From: Saprospiraceae bacterium
GTDB taxonomy: Bacteria > Bacteroidota > Bacteroidia > Chitinophagales > Saprospiraceae
Assembly: GCA_028285545.1 (NCBI GenBank)
Contig: JANQPA010000102.1
Location: 1 to 64,000 of the forward strand
Reading direction: 5' to 3'
Length of the DNA: 64,000 nucleotides
The notes below the pieces were generated by a model. It worked only from the letters and a program-made list of their open reading frames with translations. It did not search any database and was not told the DNA's origin. The stretch's first letter is position 1. The number at the start of each line of letters is the position of its first letter. Of the stretch, positions 55,601 through 64,000 are shown piece after piece. Made by a program: the position numbers and the translations under genes.

Positions 55601-55759
55601 AGGGTTACTTTCCACAGCATCAATAGCAGTAATACGTCCGCTCATATTAGCAGGACCTACATTGCGGATGTTCAGGTTTTTGAAATTTGATAGATCAAGA
55701 GGTTGGGCTTCCACCAGTGATGTACTTAAAATTAGAAGTAAGAGAATTCGAAGCTGCAT
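52637..55759 (-). CDS. Secreted VPS10/BNR-repeat protein, paralogue
   Basis: Numbered from the ATG at 55759 (1040 residues), which places a signal peptide (LRILLLLILSTSLVEAQ) at the very start; the frame is open 21 codons further. About ten Asp-box motifs (SENGGSAW, SLDGGRSW, KTTDGGSTW, ITRDGGKSW, KSTDKGASW, KTDDFGKTW) form VPS10-like propellers over residues 40-720, then a beta domain (PGRYKIVLDYEGVKDSNYV) and a helical C-terminus. It shares layout and several phrases (IRNVGPANMSGRITAI, YLGAASGGVWKSENGG) with the protein at 9416-12637. Enzyme activity unknown. Confidence 0.85.
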   Translation of the reverse strand: MQLRILLLLILSTSLVEAQPLDLSNFKNLNIRNVGPANMSGRITAIDAVESNPKLIYLGAASGGVWKSENGGSAWTPVFDDQPTQNIGAVAIQQNNPSVVWVGTGEGNPRNSMNLGMGIFKSLDGGRSWTHLGLEATKTIHRIIIDPDKPDVVYVGAMGDPFTPNEDRGLYKTTDGGSTWEKILYTNNQSGIADLVMDPSNPNKLIAAIYEHRRTPYYFTSGGPGSGLYVTYDAGKSWKKYTEADGLPAGELGRIGLAIAPSDPNRIYAKIEATKNALYRSDNGGLSWYKINDNPRFTNNRPFYFQELAVDSKDPNRLYNIYQPLSLSYDGGKTFDPVPMIPADETKGIHADFHAFWMNPNDPEHFIIGGDGGIGITYDHGKSWYFPESIPVAQFYQINADNDRPYNVYGGMQDNGNWSGPAYTWKRGGIRTLYWQYLVGGDGFYIAPDLDNSRFGYGTSQNGNLYRYDKLTGYYSSIKPQVHHRQTTLRFNWNAAFAKDPFDKNAVYYGSQFVHKSTDKGASWEIISPDLSTNNPEHQKGDYGGLTLDISGAENYNSILAIAPSPIEREIIWAGTDDGQLHITRDGGKSWNNLTGNVTGMPHEAWIARIQASPFEAGSAWVVVNNYRKGDYRPYLFKTDDFGKTWKSMADENQVKGYALSIAQDIKEPNLVFLGTENGLWISIDQGNNWVQFKNGFPSVSTMDLKIQESESALIVGTFGRAIWVIDDLLALRTVAAGKIKDGLTALPMNEAVQVKGLFINPPGNIWSGFHTTFEGENKVFQRMKVPFFLNNEIKAKAEITAKVYDKNNRLINTVMAKPNSKGLNYLIWKLDEQTSNLPGAWISEESRGIPVLPGRYKIVLDYEGVKDSNYVQLIPDPRFELAPEVDEQLYSYQKEVNMQVEKLASSLIAIDKKIEVISKLERQLKEINDPSKKEILQLIKTISEKLENLKAEGRTPRPKRQVGAWQTSKVTPYSKVRDVQRIAMSRVRLISQQEKDLLEEASQFVLTYGEQVQQFMEKDWAAFVEKIRKVDIDWLGRME

Positions 55760-56087
55760 GGCTTGTATCTTTAGTATAGTGATTAGTGTTTGATGATTTA
55801 ACTCTATTAGGTATGTAAACATAATTCAGTAGGGAGGGAAATCCAATAAATTTTATCAAGGATCCCTGAAACTTTTGCGTTTTTGCAGCCTCTATAAATG
55901 AATAAATATTCTTGTAAGCGGGAAAAGTGAAGCAAATGATTCTTGATGTAGAGAAAAATCAGTTTAAGATCTCTACTCCAATGAATTGATAGTTGCTCCT
56001 AAAGAAGTTGAAAAATTCTAGAAATGTTAGAGTGTTTTTTTCTTAAAAAAATTGGATTTTGTTGATTCAAGACAGATTAAAGCAAAT

Positions 56088-56543
56088 ATGAATGAAACAA
56101 TAAAAAAGCTGGAGCACACCGACCTTAAAATTGCAAAGAAAATTCGCACGCTCTTCCAAGCCTCCTATGCTATTGAAGCAGTCCTCCTAAAAGCTGATGA
56201 TTTCCCGCCTCTAAAAAGGCCATTGGATGATTTTCTAAATAGTGACACCTCCTTTTATGGGCAGTGGAAAAATGATGAAATAGCAGCTGCAGTTGAAATT
56301 AAAACAGAAACAAACACTACTTCCATACACAGCCTGGTCGTTCACCCCAACTCCTTTCGTCAGGGACTAGGAAAGAAGTTAATGACTTTTGTCCTGCAAT
56401 CTTTTAATTCAGAGAATTTTATTGTCGAAACCGGAGTGGATAATAAACCAGCTATTCAACTATATAAAAAACTAGGCTTCAGGGAAGTTAAACAGTGGGA
56501 TACCCATTTCGGCATCCGAAAAGTTCAATTTAGCATAAAATAA
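56088..56543 (+). CDS. GNAT family N-acetyltransferase
   Basis: A 151-residue protein from the ATG at 56088 (a TTG frame opens at 56052). The GNAT fold is shown by the acetyl-CoA loop VVHPNSFRQGLGKKLMTFVL (R/Q-x2-G-x-G/A pattern RQGLGK) and the C-terminal ETGVDNKPAIQLYKKLGF. Substrate is not predictable. Single gene. Confidence 0.85.
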   Translation: MNETIKKLEHTDLKIAKKIRTLFQASYAIEAVLLKADDFPPLKRPLDDFLNSDTSFYGQWKNDEIAAAVEIKTETNTTSIHSLVVHPNSFRQGLGKKLMTFVLQSFNSENFIVETGVDNKPAIQLYKKLGFREVKQWDTHFGIRKVQFSIK

Positions 56544-56669
56544 AAATTGTGAGAGTCATTTAAAGTCTGTGTACGAAGTCTCTGCATGCCAGCAGGTGTG
56601 TTAAAAAAAATTAGATAGTCTCCCTTAATTTTCCTTTCTTTAATTACAACTAATCAAAATTGGAAGGCT

Positions 56670-59234
56670 ATGAAAAAAGTCCTGATACTCTGCTGTGCCT
56701 ATTTTTTTAACCTCATAATACTTCAAGCACAAGTCGATTTATCCTATTACCTACCTCCGGGGTTTACTTATAATGCTGCAATACCAACCCCTAAATCCAT
56801 AATCGATCACGAAATCGGAGAATGGCATGTCAGTCATGACAAACTGGTCAATTATATGTATGCGGTAGCAGAAGCTTCGGACAGAGTCACCATTTCTGAA
56901 TATGGTCGCACTTACGAAAACCGACCTTTACTTTTACTGGTCATCACTTCACCTGCAAACCATCAACGAATTGATGCCATAAAATCAACTCATCTTCAAC
57001 TTACTGAGGATAACGCTAATGGAGTAGACATTAACAACCAACCGGCAGTCATTTGGCTGGGACATACTGTCCATGGTAATGAAGCCAGTGGTGCTAATTC
57101 CTCTTTGCTCACGCTATATCATCTTGCAGCAGCTCAAGGTAGTGCAATAGAGCAAATCCTTGACCAAACTGTTGTCCTAATTGATCCTGCCATCAATCCG
57201 GATGGACTCAATCGTTTTTCCAGCTGGGTCAATTCCCACAAAAGCCAAAACCTGGTCACTGACCCCAATAATCTTGAACATAATGAAGCCTGGCCAAGAG
57301 GCCGGACCAATCATTATTGGTTTGATTTAAACAGGGATTATATCCCGCTCCAACTACCGGAGAGCCAGGGCAGAAATGCTAAAATTCACGAATGGAAACC
57401 CAATATTTACACGGACCACCATGAGATGGGCTCAAATTCCACCTTTTTTTTCCAACCGGGAGTACCAAGTAGAGTTCATCCCTTAATACCTAAAAAGAAT
57501 TACTCCATCACAGAAAAAATAGCAAAGTATTTTGAAGAAGGCCTCAATGAAATTCAATCCCTCTATTTCAAAAAAGAAAATTTTGATGACTATTATCCTG
57601 GTAGAGGACCCACCTATGTGGACTTCAACGGAGGTATTGCTATCCTTTTTGAACAGGCAAGTGCCCGAAGCCATGCAGTCGAAAGTGAAAATGGCTTGTT
57701 GACATTCCCATTTGCCATCCGAAATCAGCATAGGGCAGCTCTGGCCACTGTGAAAGCAGGCCATGAAATGCGGGCTGAGTTACTCAATTACCAAAAAGAA
57801 TATTATGCTGGGGCAAAGAATTTGGCAGCCAATGACCGGGTGAAAGCCTACGTGTTTGGCTCGGAAAAAGACCCGGCTAAGGCTTTTCGTTTGGCTGAAG
57901 TTGTTCGGAGACATGATATTGATATCTATCATTTAGCAGAGGAGTTTCAATCCAATGGCAATACCTATAAGCCAAACTCCTGGTACGTCGTCCCCTTGAA
58001 TCAAAAGCAATACCGACTAATACATGCCCTTTTTGAGATCAGGAATACTTTTACAGACAGCCTCTTTTATGATGTTTCTGCCTGGACAATGCCTTTGGCT
58101 TTTAATCTTGAATACGAGGCCTTAGGTAGTGGGGAATTTAAGCCTTCTTTATTGGGTGAAGAGTTCAATTTGGGACCTATGCCAAAGGGGCGCTTAATAG
58201 GAGGACGTAGTAATTATGCATATGTCTTTGAGATTTATGGGTATTACGCCCACAGAGCCATAAATCGCCTGTTAGATGCAGGAATAAGAATTAAAGTTGG
58301 TAATAAGAGCTTTGTTAGTTCGGAAGGAAGATCTTTTGCTCCCGGTTCTATTATGGTTCCATTGAGCAATCAAAAAGTACCCGTTGATCAGATTCACGAA
58401 TTAGTACAATTGATTAGCGAGGAGGATGCGATTGATGTGTATAACTTTGCTACTGGTGCCTCCAACTCAGGCCCTGATTTGGGAAGTAATTCTTTTGATC
58501 TGCTTGAAAAACCCAATATTTTGATTCTTTCCGAAGGAGGAATCTCTGGCTATGAGGTAGGTGCCGCATGGCATTTATTGGATACTCGATTTAAGATGAG
58601 ACCTTCATTAGTCTCTATGAGTCGATTTAATAGCATTAATATCGATCAATACAATACCATCATTTTATTAGATGGGAATTATGGTGGAATAACAGATCGA
58701 GCTAAAGCAAAATTGCAGACCTGGATTGCCAAAGGTGGACTCGTTATATCCACCAAAAGGGCTTCCAAATGGCTTGCGGATGCCAAAATATCGAAGGTAA
58801 GCTTTAAAGGGGTGCCCAATCCAGTTCGTGAAAAGAATCGATATGTTGATTACCAAAATCAAAACGGTGCACAGGTTATTGGAGGGAGCATTTTTAAGGC
58901 AGAATTAGATATAAGTCATCCCCTGGGCTGGGGTTTTTATAACTCTCGGGTACCTCTCTTTAAAAGAGGTTTATTAATTATGAATAAATCCGATAATCCA
59001 TTTGCAAACCCACTGGTATATACTTCAAATTCTTTATGGAGTGGCTACGTTCCTGAAGAGAAATTACCTCATATCGATCAATCCGCTGCAGCCGTGATAA
59101 ATGCCTCAGGACAGGGGATTATTATCAGCTTTTCGGACGATCCTAATTTCAGAGCTTTTTGGTATGGAACCAATAAATTATTTATGAATAGCATCTTTTT
59201 TGGTAGGGTAATTAACAGGAATACAGCTAGGTAA
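56670..59234 (+). CDS. Exported M14 family zinc carboxypeptidase
   Basis: An 854-residue protein. Signal peptide 1-21 ends LQAQ. The M14 domain spans about 55-345: zinc ligands His135 and Glu138 in GHTVHGNEASG, substrate-binding FDLNRDY (Asn221, Arg222), and the third ligand in YTDHHEMGS (His250/251). The expected general-base Glu lies in GIAILFEQASARS. The remaining 500 residues include a glutamine-amidotransferase-like region (ILILSEGGISGYEVGAAWHL, VISTKRASKWLA). This M14-plus-tail size is usual in Bacteroidota. Probably degrades peptides in the periplasm. A 19-bp hairpin follows. Confidence 0.88.
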   Translation: MKKVLILCCAYFFNLIILQAQVDLSYYLPPGFTYNAAIPTPKSIIDHEIGEWHVSHDKLVNYMYAVAEASDRVTISEYGRTYENRPLLLLVITSPANHQRIDAIKSTHLQLTEDNANGVDINNQPAVIWLGHTVHGNEASGANSSLLTLYHLAAAQGSAIEQILDQTVVLIDPAINPDGLNRFSSWVNSHKSQNLVTDPNNLEHNEAWPRGRTNHYWFDLNRDYIPLQLPESQGRNAKIHEWKPNIYTDHHEMGSNSTFFFQPGVPSRVHPLIPKKNYSITEKIAKYFEEGLNEIQSLYFKKENFDDYYPGRGPTYVDFNGGIAILFEQASARSHAVESENGLLTFPFAIRNQHRAALATVKAGHEMRAELLNYQKEYYAGAKNLAANDRVKAYVFGSEKDPAKAFRLAEVVRRHDIDIYHLAEEFQSNGNTYKPNSWYVVPLNQKQYRLIHALFEIRNTFTDSLFYDVSAWTMPLAFNLEYEALGSGEFKPSLLGEEFNLGPMPKGRLIGGRSNYAYVFEIYGYYAHRAINRLLDAGIRIKVGNKSFVSSEGRSFAPGSIMVPLSNQKVPVDQIHELVQLISEEDAIDVYNFATGASNSGPDLGSNSFDLLEKPNILILSEGGISGYEVGAAWHLLDTRFKMRPSLVSMSRFNSINIDQYNTIILLDGNYGGITDRAKAKLQTWIAKGGLVISTKRASKWLADAKISKVSFKGVPNPVREKNRYVDYQNQNGAQVIGGSIFKAELDISHPLGWGFYNSRVPLFKRGLLIMNKSDNPFANPLVYTSNSLWSGYVPEEKLPHIDQSAAAVINASGQGIIISFSDDPNFRAFWYGTNKLFMNSIFFGRVINRNTAR

Positions 59235-59252
59235 TGAATAGGTGAAATTAAG

Positions 59253-59292
59253 ATAAAAATAGATTGTGCCGACCGGCACAATCTATTTTTAT
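59253..59292. terminator. 19-bp perfect hairpin with 2-nt loop
   Basis: Arms 59253-59271 and 59274-59292 are exact reverse complements. It lies 19 bp after the stop of the M14 gene. The right arm ends in a T-run (CTATTTTTAT), which suits intrinsic termination better than the other hairpins here. Confidence 0.75.
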
Positions 59293-59425
59293 TAAAGCAC
59301 TTCATGAGGTCTAGCGAAATTTAATTCGTCGAAATCAAAACGGGATTGATCTAAAATAGAAACGATAAATTCTTTGCCAGACATTAAGTTTCTTAATTTG
59401 AACCCGAACCTATTTACCCAATGAA

Positions 59426-60325
59426 ATGAATATCTCTATACAAGGACTCAATAAAATATATCCTAATGGCTATCAGGCACTAACGGATGTCAATCTTGAG
59501 ATCAGTGAAGGCATGTTTGGTTTGTTAGGACCAAATGGAGCAGGCAAGTCCAGCCTCATGCGGATCCTGGTAACCTTAATGAAACCTAGCAGTGGGCAGG
59601 TATTTGTCAATGGAAAAGATGCTTCCAAAAATCGAGATTATGTCCGAAGCATGTTAGGTTACCTCCCGCAAGATTTTAGTTTCTTCTCTAATTTAAGAAC
59701 CCACGAATTTCTTGATTATGCGGCTCGCTTAGCAGGAATGAATAGCCGACGTAAGCGGAGCCAGGCCGTTGATCATATGCTGGAAGAAGTAGGACTTTTT
59801 GATGTACGCAGCCGAAAGGCCGGTAAACTTTCTGGTGGAATGAAACGCCGGCTCGGAATAGCCCAGGCTCTCATAAATGAGCCCAAAATCATTATTGTGG
59901 ATGAACCAACTACTGGTCTGGATCCTGAAGAACGAATTCGCTTTCGTAATCTTTTGGCCCGACTAAGTTCTCAGGATGTGATCATCATTCTGTCTACCCA
60001 CATCGTAGCAGATATTTCCAGTACTTGTGAACACATGGCACTATTAAACCGAGGTCAGGTGGCTTTTACAGGCTCGCCCGAAGAGTTGATCCGACAAGCT
60101 CAAAATCATGTTTGGTCTATTTATGTGACGGAGAAAGAGTATGTTGAGGTTAACCAAAAATATCAGGTTGTAGCTACAGTTATGATGAATGATGGATGGA
60201 AAGTAACCGTTGTTGGAGATGAGGTAGAAGGTTATGAGGCAGAGCCTATTGCTCCTAACCTGGAACATGCGTATGTGTATTTTGTGGAGCATACCATGAA
60301 AAATAGTCACTCATATCAATCCTAG
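59426..60325 (+). CDS. ABC transporter ATP-binding protein
   Basis: A 299-residue ABC-2-type ATPase: Walker A GPNGAGKSSL (35-44), Q-loop YLPQDFSF, signature LSGGMKRRLGIAQAL, Walker B IIIVDEPTTGLDP, and H-loop STHIV. A C-terminal extension of about 90 residues follows the nucleotide-binding domain. It is 106 bp upstream of the ABC permease/M1-like gene and is its partner. Confidence 0.93.
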   Translation: MNISIQGLNKIYPNGYQALTDVNLEISEGMFGLLGPNGAGKSSLMRILVTLMKPSSGQVFVNGKDASKNRDYVRSMLGYLPQDFSFFSNLRTHEFLDYAARLAGMNSRRKRSQAVDHMLEEVGLFDVRSRKAGKLSGGMKRRLGIAQALINEPKIIIVDEPTTGLDPEERIRFRNLLARLSSQDVIIILSTHIVADISSTCEHMALLNRGQVAFTGSPEELIRQAQNHVWSIYVTEKEYVEVNQKYQVVATVMMNDGWKVTVVGDEVEGYEAEPIAPNLEHAYVYFVEHTMKNSHSYQS

Positions 60326-60431
60326 TACATATTCATCATTTTAAAAACCCCAAAGGAAATTTTTCAATTAATAAGAAACCAATATTCTAAAGAATCAGTC
60401 TAATTAATTTTAAATCAGAAAATTTCGCCCA

Positions 60432-63400
60432 ATGGCTTCCACCTTCAGGACCATAGCAAAGTATGAGCGTAAAATCCTAATGCGTAGTTGGTTTTTTCGC
60501 ATTTTCTCTTCCCTGGCACTTTTTGTGCTATTCGTTTTTAATATGGGGGAAATCTCTGAAGTAGGGGATATGAGGTGGCTTTATCGAGCCATTCCGGCTA
60601 ATATGCCTTACGCTAATTTATTTTTACTAAATATCTCACAGGCCATTATTGCTGTCTTTTTATCATCGGAATTTATCAAAAGAGACCGCAAACAGGATAC
60701 TACAGAAGTTTTTTATGTACGATCAATGGCCAATAGCACTTATATACTTGCTAAAACCTGGAGTATTTTATCCATCTTTCTCATCATTAATGTAGCCGCT
60801 CTGGCAATGGGCTTAATCTTTAATTTATTGGCCTTAAACACCTGGGTGGACTGGCAGGCTTATTTATATTATCCAATACTTATTTCGGTTCCTACTCTAC
60901 TGTTTATCATAGGTTTGGCAAGCCTTCTAATGAGTCTCATCCGCAATCAGGCCCTTACCTTTCTACTTTTGTTGGGGTACATACTGTCTAGCTTGATTTA
61001 TTTAAAAGGTACTTACAACTATCTTTTTGATTATATGGCATTCTACCTCCCATTGTTTCATTCCGAAATTGTTGGCTTCAGTAATTGGGATACAATTTTG
61101 ACTTTGCGAGGAATGTATGCATCTTTTGGCCTGGGGTTTATATTATTATCCAGCATTTTTTTGAGAAGACTTCCTCAATCTCGCTTGTTAAATGGATTGT
61201 CCTTCTTTCTAAGCCTTGGATTTATTGCAGCTGCCTTGTTATTAGGTAATAAGCATTTAACCGAATATCAGGATAGTATTAACCTACCTAAAAAGATGAT
61301 TGCCCTGAATAATGAATTTGTCAATCATGCCCAAATAGATGTTGAGAGCCATGACATCCAGCTAAAACAGCAAAAAGATGGATTCCAAGCCGTTTCTAAA
61401 CTTATTGGATTGACAAGGTCTTCTGCTCAGGATTTTGTTTTTATCCTGAATCCAGGCCTGAAGATAAATGCAGTTACGGAAAATGATAAACCCCTAAAGT
61501 TTAATCGAAACCTTCATTTGTTATTTATCCAAACGGATACTATTATACCAGAAGGCACCTCTGTTAATTGGACCATTGAATATGAAGGTACCATTGACGA
61601 AAACGCCTGTTATCCAGATGTAGATCATAAAGTTAAATTTGAAAAACCCGATAACAATCTATTTGATATTGGCCGAAATTATGCCTTCGTTCATCCTGAG
61701 TTTATGCTGCTCACACCAGAAGCTCAGTGGTATCCACAACCAGGCGTAGGCTATAGTGACAAAACTCCGTTTTGGTATCGCAAGGATTTTATCGACTATC
61801 AGTTGACGGTAAAAACATTGCCAGGATTGAATCCTGTGTCACAGGGCCAAGCCAAACAAATTGCTGATAACACCTTCACCTTTGAAAGAGAGCATGCCCT
61901 ATCTCAATTGTCCCTGTCAATAGGTCGCTATAAAAAAAGCAGCCTCCAGGTTGAAGACTTAGAGTTTTCTGTTTTTTATACAGAAGGACATAACTATTTT
62001 GAATCGGCCTTACCGGATATTAGAGACACCATACCTTTTATTCTTAAAGAAAAATTAGGAGACTTTGAACGACAAACTCAGCTAAAATACCCATTTAAAG
62101 AGTTTGCCATCGTTGAAGTACCCGGACAGTTTAAATCCTATGATCGTACCTGGACTTCTGTTCACCAAACCATACAAGCAGGAATGGTTTATTTGCCGGA
62201 AAAGGGCTTGTATTCCCGATATATGGACTTCAGTGGATATGAAAAGCGCTTAAAGAGAAGGTCGCGAAATAGGAATAAAACTCCTCAGGAACTACAGACT
62301 CAGGTTTTCCAAAGCTTTTTGAGTGGATTTTTCCGATTCAAAAATGTAAATACAAACTCCAGAGGTAATAGAACGGAGGTAGAAGAAACCATAAACCCTT
62401 ATTATCAATTTGGGCAGTTCTATGAAATGTGTAATAATTTGGATTCCGATAAATGGCCAGTTCTAAACCGAATCTTTGAGTCTTACCTCAGAATCGAAAA
62501 AACAACAGGAACGGACTGGGTTCGGAGATCGAGTGGAAGCACACAAAATGAATTGGCCAACATGGTCCTGCAGGAAAAGTCCTTTGCTGAAATCCTGACG
62601 CTGACTGAAAACTTACCTTTGATCGACAATGTCATCGAATTAAAAGGAGAAATGCTTTTTTCGATTATGCAGGCTAAGGCAAAAAACGACGATTTTCGAT
62701 CTTTTGTCACCCAGGTTTTGCAAGAAAATCGCTTTAAAAACCTCGATTTTGAAGATTTTATTTCCACTCTTCAGGCTAAATTTGGAGTAGATTTATCCCA
62801 GGATATGAACAAGTGGTTCAATGAAACGGAGATGCCGCGCTACCTCATTAATACTCCAATTGCAGAAAAAGTATTGGTAGGTAACCGGGAAATGACTAGA
62901 GTTCGATTTATCGTTTCCAATCTGGGAGAAGCCGAAGGAGTGATCAAATCAACCCTCCGTTTAGAAGAGCCTATTGATAAGTTAATGTATTTAGAACCTG
63001 GGCAAACAAAAGAAGCCTTTTACCTTTCAATGGAAAAGCCTGCTGGGATACATTTTAATACCCTAACCTCTGGTAATCTTCCCAATCAACTTGAATATAC
63101 TTTTGAAGGAATCAACGAAACAGGAATCACTAATGCTCGAGAATTACAGGTGGTTGTAGATAATCCTATCGTCATCAAAAATAGCGGAGAAATCATTGTA
63201 GATAATGAAAGTAGCGGTTTCGAATTTACGCATTATGAAGAGGTAAGCCGACTTCGAAAATGGCTGAACCCTGAAGAAGAGGAAGGATTCAAATATAAAG
63301 GGACAAGAGTTTGGAGGGCTCCCCTAAATTGGACAGCCACCACTGGGGATCAGTTTTTTGGTGAGTTCGTCAGATCTGCCTTTTACATCAAAGCTGGAGA

Positions 63401-63707
63401 TGGTTCTAAAGAGGCAAAATGGAAAATTCCTGTTTCAGAAGCTGGGCGTTACGATGTCTTTTATCATGTATATAAAGATGATTCTTTCGGATGGAATCGC
63501 AATCAGAAAGGTAATTATCAATTTATCATTCCCCATGAAAATGGGACCGACCGACCAACTATCGAGCTAAGTCAGGATACTCCCAGTGGTTGGACTTCCT
63601 TAGGCGATTATGAATTTGCTTCTGATACCATCACCATTACTTTAAGCAATGAATCCAGATTACGCGCTGTTTTTGCTGATGCCATGAAGCTGGTAAGAAT
63701 GGATTAA
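60432..63707 (+). CDS. ABC-2 permease fused to M1-like domain and golvesin-like C-terminus
   Basis: A 1091-residue membrane protein. Residues about 15-275 hold six hydrophobic segments of an ABC-2-type permease. Residues about 290-890 resemble a gluzincin M1 aminopeptidase-like ectodomain, but no HExxH zinc motif is visible, so it is probably not a peptidase. Residues about 935-1091 have the pattern of a golvesin/Xly carbohydrate-binding-like domain (SAFYIKAGDGSKEAKWKIPV, RYDVFYHVYKDDS, RAVFADAMKLVRMD). It is between the ABC ATPase and a TolC gene, so it should be part of an export machine. The substrate is unknown. Confidence 0.8.
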   Translation: MASTFRTIAKYERKILMRSWFFRIFSSLALFVLFVFNMGEISEVGDMRWLYRAIPANMPYANLFLLNISQAIIAVFLSSEFIKRDRKQDTTEVFYVRSMANSTYILAKTWSILSIFLIINVAALAMGLIFNLLALNTWVDWQAYLYYPILISVPTLLFIIGLASLLMSLIRNQALTFLLLLGYILSSLIYLKGTYNYLFDYMAFYLPLFHSEIVGFSNWDTILTLRGMYASFGLGFILLSSIFLRRLPQSRLLNGLSFFLSLGFIAAALLLGNKHLTEYQDSINLPKKMIALNNEFVNHAQIDVESHDIQLKQQKDGFQAVSKLIGLTRSSAQDFVFILNPGLKINAVTENDKPLKFNRNLHLLFIQTDTIIPEGTSVNWTIEYEGTIDENACYPDVDHKVKFEKPDNNLFDIGRNYAFVHPEFMLLTPEAQWYPQPGVGYSDKTPFWYRKDFIDYQLTVKTLPGLNPVSQGQAKQIADNTFTFEREHALSQLSLSIGRYKKSSLQVEDLEFSVFYTEGHNYFESALPDIRDTIPFILKEKLGDFERQTQLKYPFKEFAIVEVPGQFKSYDRTWTSVHQTIQAGMVYLPEKGLYSRYMDFSGYEKRLKRRSRNRNKTPQELQTQVFQSFLSGFFRFKNVNTNSRGNRTEVEETINPYYQFGQFYEMCNNLDSDKWPVLNRIFESYLRIEKTTGTDWVRRSSGSTQNELANMVLQEKSFAEILTLTENLPLIDNVIELKGEMLFSIMQAKAKNDDFRSFVTQVLQENRFKNLDFEDFISTLQAKFGVDLSQDMNKWFNETEMPRYLINTPIAEKVLVGNREMTRVRFIVSNLGEAEGVIKSTLRLEEPIDKLMYLEPGQTKEAFYLSMEKPAGIHFNTLTSGNLPNQLEYTFEGINETGITNARELQVVVDNPIVIKNSGEIIVDNESSGFEFTHYEEVSRLRKWLNPEEEEGFKYKGTRVWRAPLNWTATTGDQFFGEFVRSAFYIKAGDGSKEAKWKIPVSEAGRYDVFYHVYKDDSFGWNRNQKGNYQFIIPHENGTDRPTIELSQDTPSGWTSLGDYEFASDTITITLSNESRLRAVFADAMKLVRMD

Positions 63708-63722
63708 ATTAAATGTTTGAGC

Positions 63723-64000
63723 ATGAAGAACTTTACCATATCAAAATTATTGATGAAATCCTTTCAGCACTTTTTATTGCTGGGGGCACTTATTTTTGCG
63801 GTTTCGATGTCGGGACAAACCATGCTGACGCTAGAATCAGCAATGGCCATTGCCGAAAAGGGTAGTCCTAATATCCAGCGATCTTTACTAAACATTGAAC
63901 AATTTCAATATAGCTTGGATGCGGAAAGGGCTTCTTTAAAATCTAGATTTTCTTTGACGCTTGATCCCTTTAATTTTAGTAACAACAGGCGCTTTGATAA
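63723..64000 (+). CDS. TolC family outer-membrane protein, 5' part only
   Basis: The first 92 codons are inside the window; the gene runs past 64000. A signal sequence (KSFQHFLLLGALIFAVSMSG, ending SGQ) is followed by MLTLESAMAIAEKGSPNIQR, the typical opening of TolC-like efflux channels. It starts 15 bp after the ABC permease gene, so it is in the same operon, and a membrane-fusion protein gene may follow outside the window. Confidence 0.75.
   Translation, partial: MKNFTISKLLMKSFQHFLLLGALIFAVSMSGQTMLTLESAMAIAEKGSPNIQRSLLNIEQFQYSLDAERASLKSRFSLTLDPFNFSNNRRFD

Noticed and set aside
1-64000. rRNA, tRNA, insertion sequences or prophage
   Set aside because: No transposase, integrase or phage structural protein among the translated frames, and no rRNA or tRNA-like stretch noticed by eye; a tRNA scan was not possible.

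Overview
The window looks like chromosomal DNA from an AT-rich Bacteroidota, most likely the Saprospiria side of the phylum (Saprospiraceae/Lewinella/Haliscomenobacter-like). The evidence is two proteins with type IX secretion (T9SS) C-terminal sorting domains, LytS/LytTR two-component genes, a DUF5916-type outer-membrane protein, membrane-bound AraC regulators, and one clear Bacteroidota promoter (TTG-N20-TAttTTTG) in front of the iron operon. I see no rRNA, tRNA, CRISPR array, phage or transposase. Family names come from reading translated sequences; no database search was run.

Layout. 0-9 kb: an SRPBCC protein, an AraC regulator, a LytS/LytTR/esterase cluster, a secreted acetolactate decarboxylase with an unknown partner, and an Asn/Gly-rich T9SS surface protein followed by a 29-bp perfect hairpin and a truncated cupin pseudogene. 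9-14.5 kb: a large VPS10/BNR-repeat secreted protein, a degenerate FAD-binding domain and a DUF6503-like protein. 14.5-18 kb: an iron-uptake operon in which a membrane-anchored DtxR-FeoA fusion is followed by FeoB split into a GTPase gene and a permease gene. 18-25.5 kb: three paralogous genes for small tail-anchored coiled-coil proteins interleaved with a MocR/PhzF divergent pair, a beta-lactamase-fold hydrolase and a membrane AraC regulator. 25.5-35 kb: M20 amidohydrolase, DUF5916 protein, coiled-coil protein, AspT/YidE-type transporter, S41 protease, DDAH-like hydrolase. 35-46.6 kb: metabolic genes in short operons (PLP aldolase-SDR-DDAH; lactone oxidase plus unknown; AhpD-like, quinone reductase, nucleotidyltransferase), then another AraC regulator, secreted proteins and a group II decarboxylase. 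46.7-64 kb: GH3 glycosidase lipoprotein, dockerin/cohesin-like T9SS protein, helical unknown, second VPS10/BNR protein, GNAT, M14 peptidase, and an ABC ATPase, ABC permease/M1-like fusion and TolC operon running off the end.

The most unusual material is between genes. At least eight intergenic sites carry degenerate short-period arrays whose unit is 8, about 10, 22 or about 42 bp. Several are arranged as two arms in inverted orientation, making large imperfect hairpins, and most lie just 3' of a gene. A second class is long, nearly perfect hairpins (14-29 bp stems, mostly 1-4 nt loops), each with its own sequence, also at gene 3' ends. The three-member tail-anchored coiled-coil family is the best candidate for an undescribed protein system.
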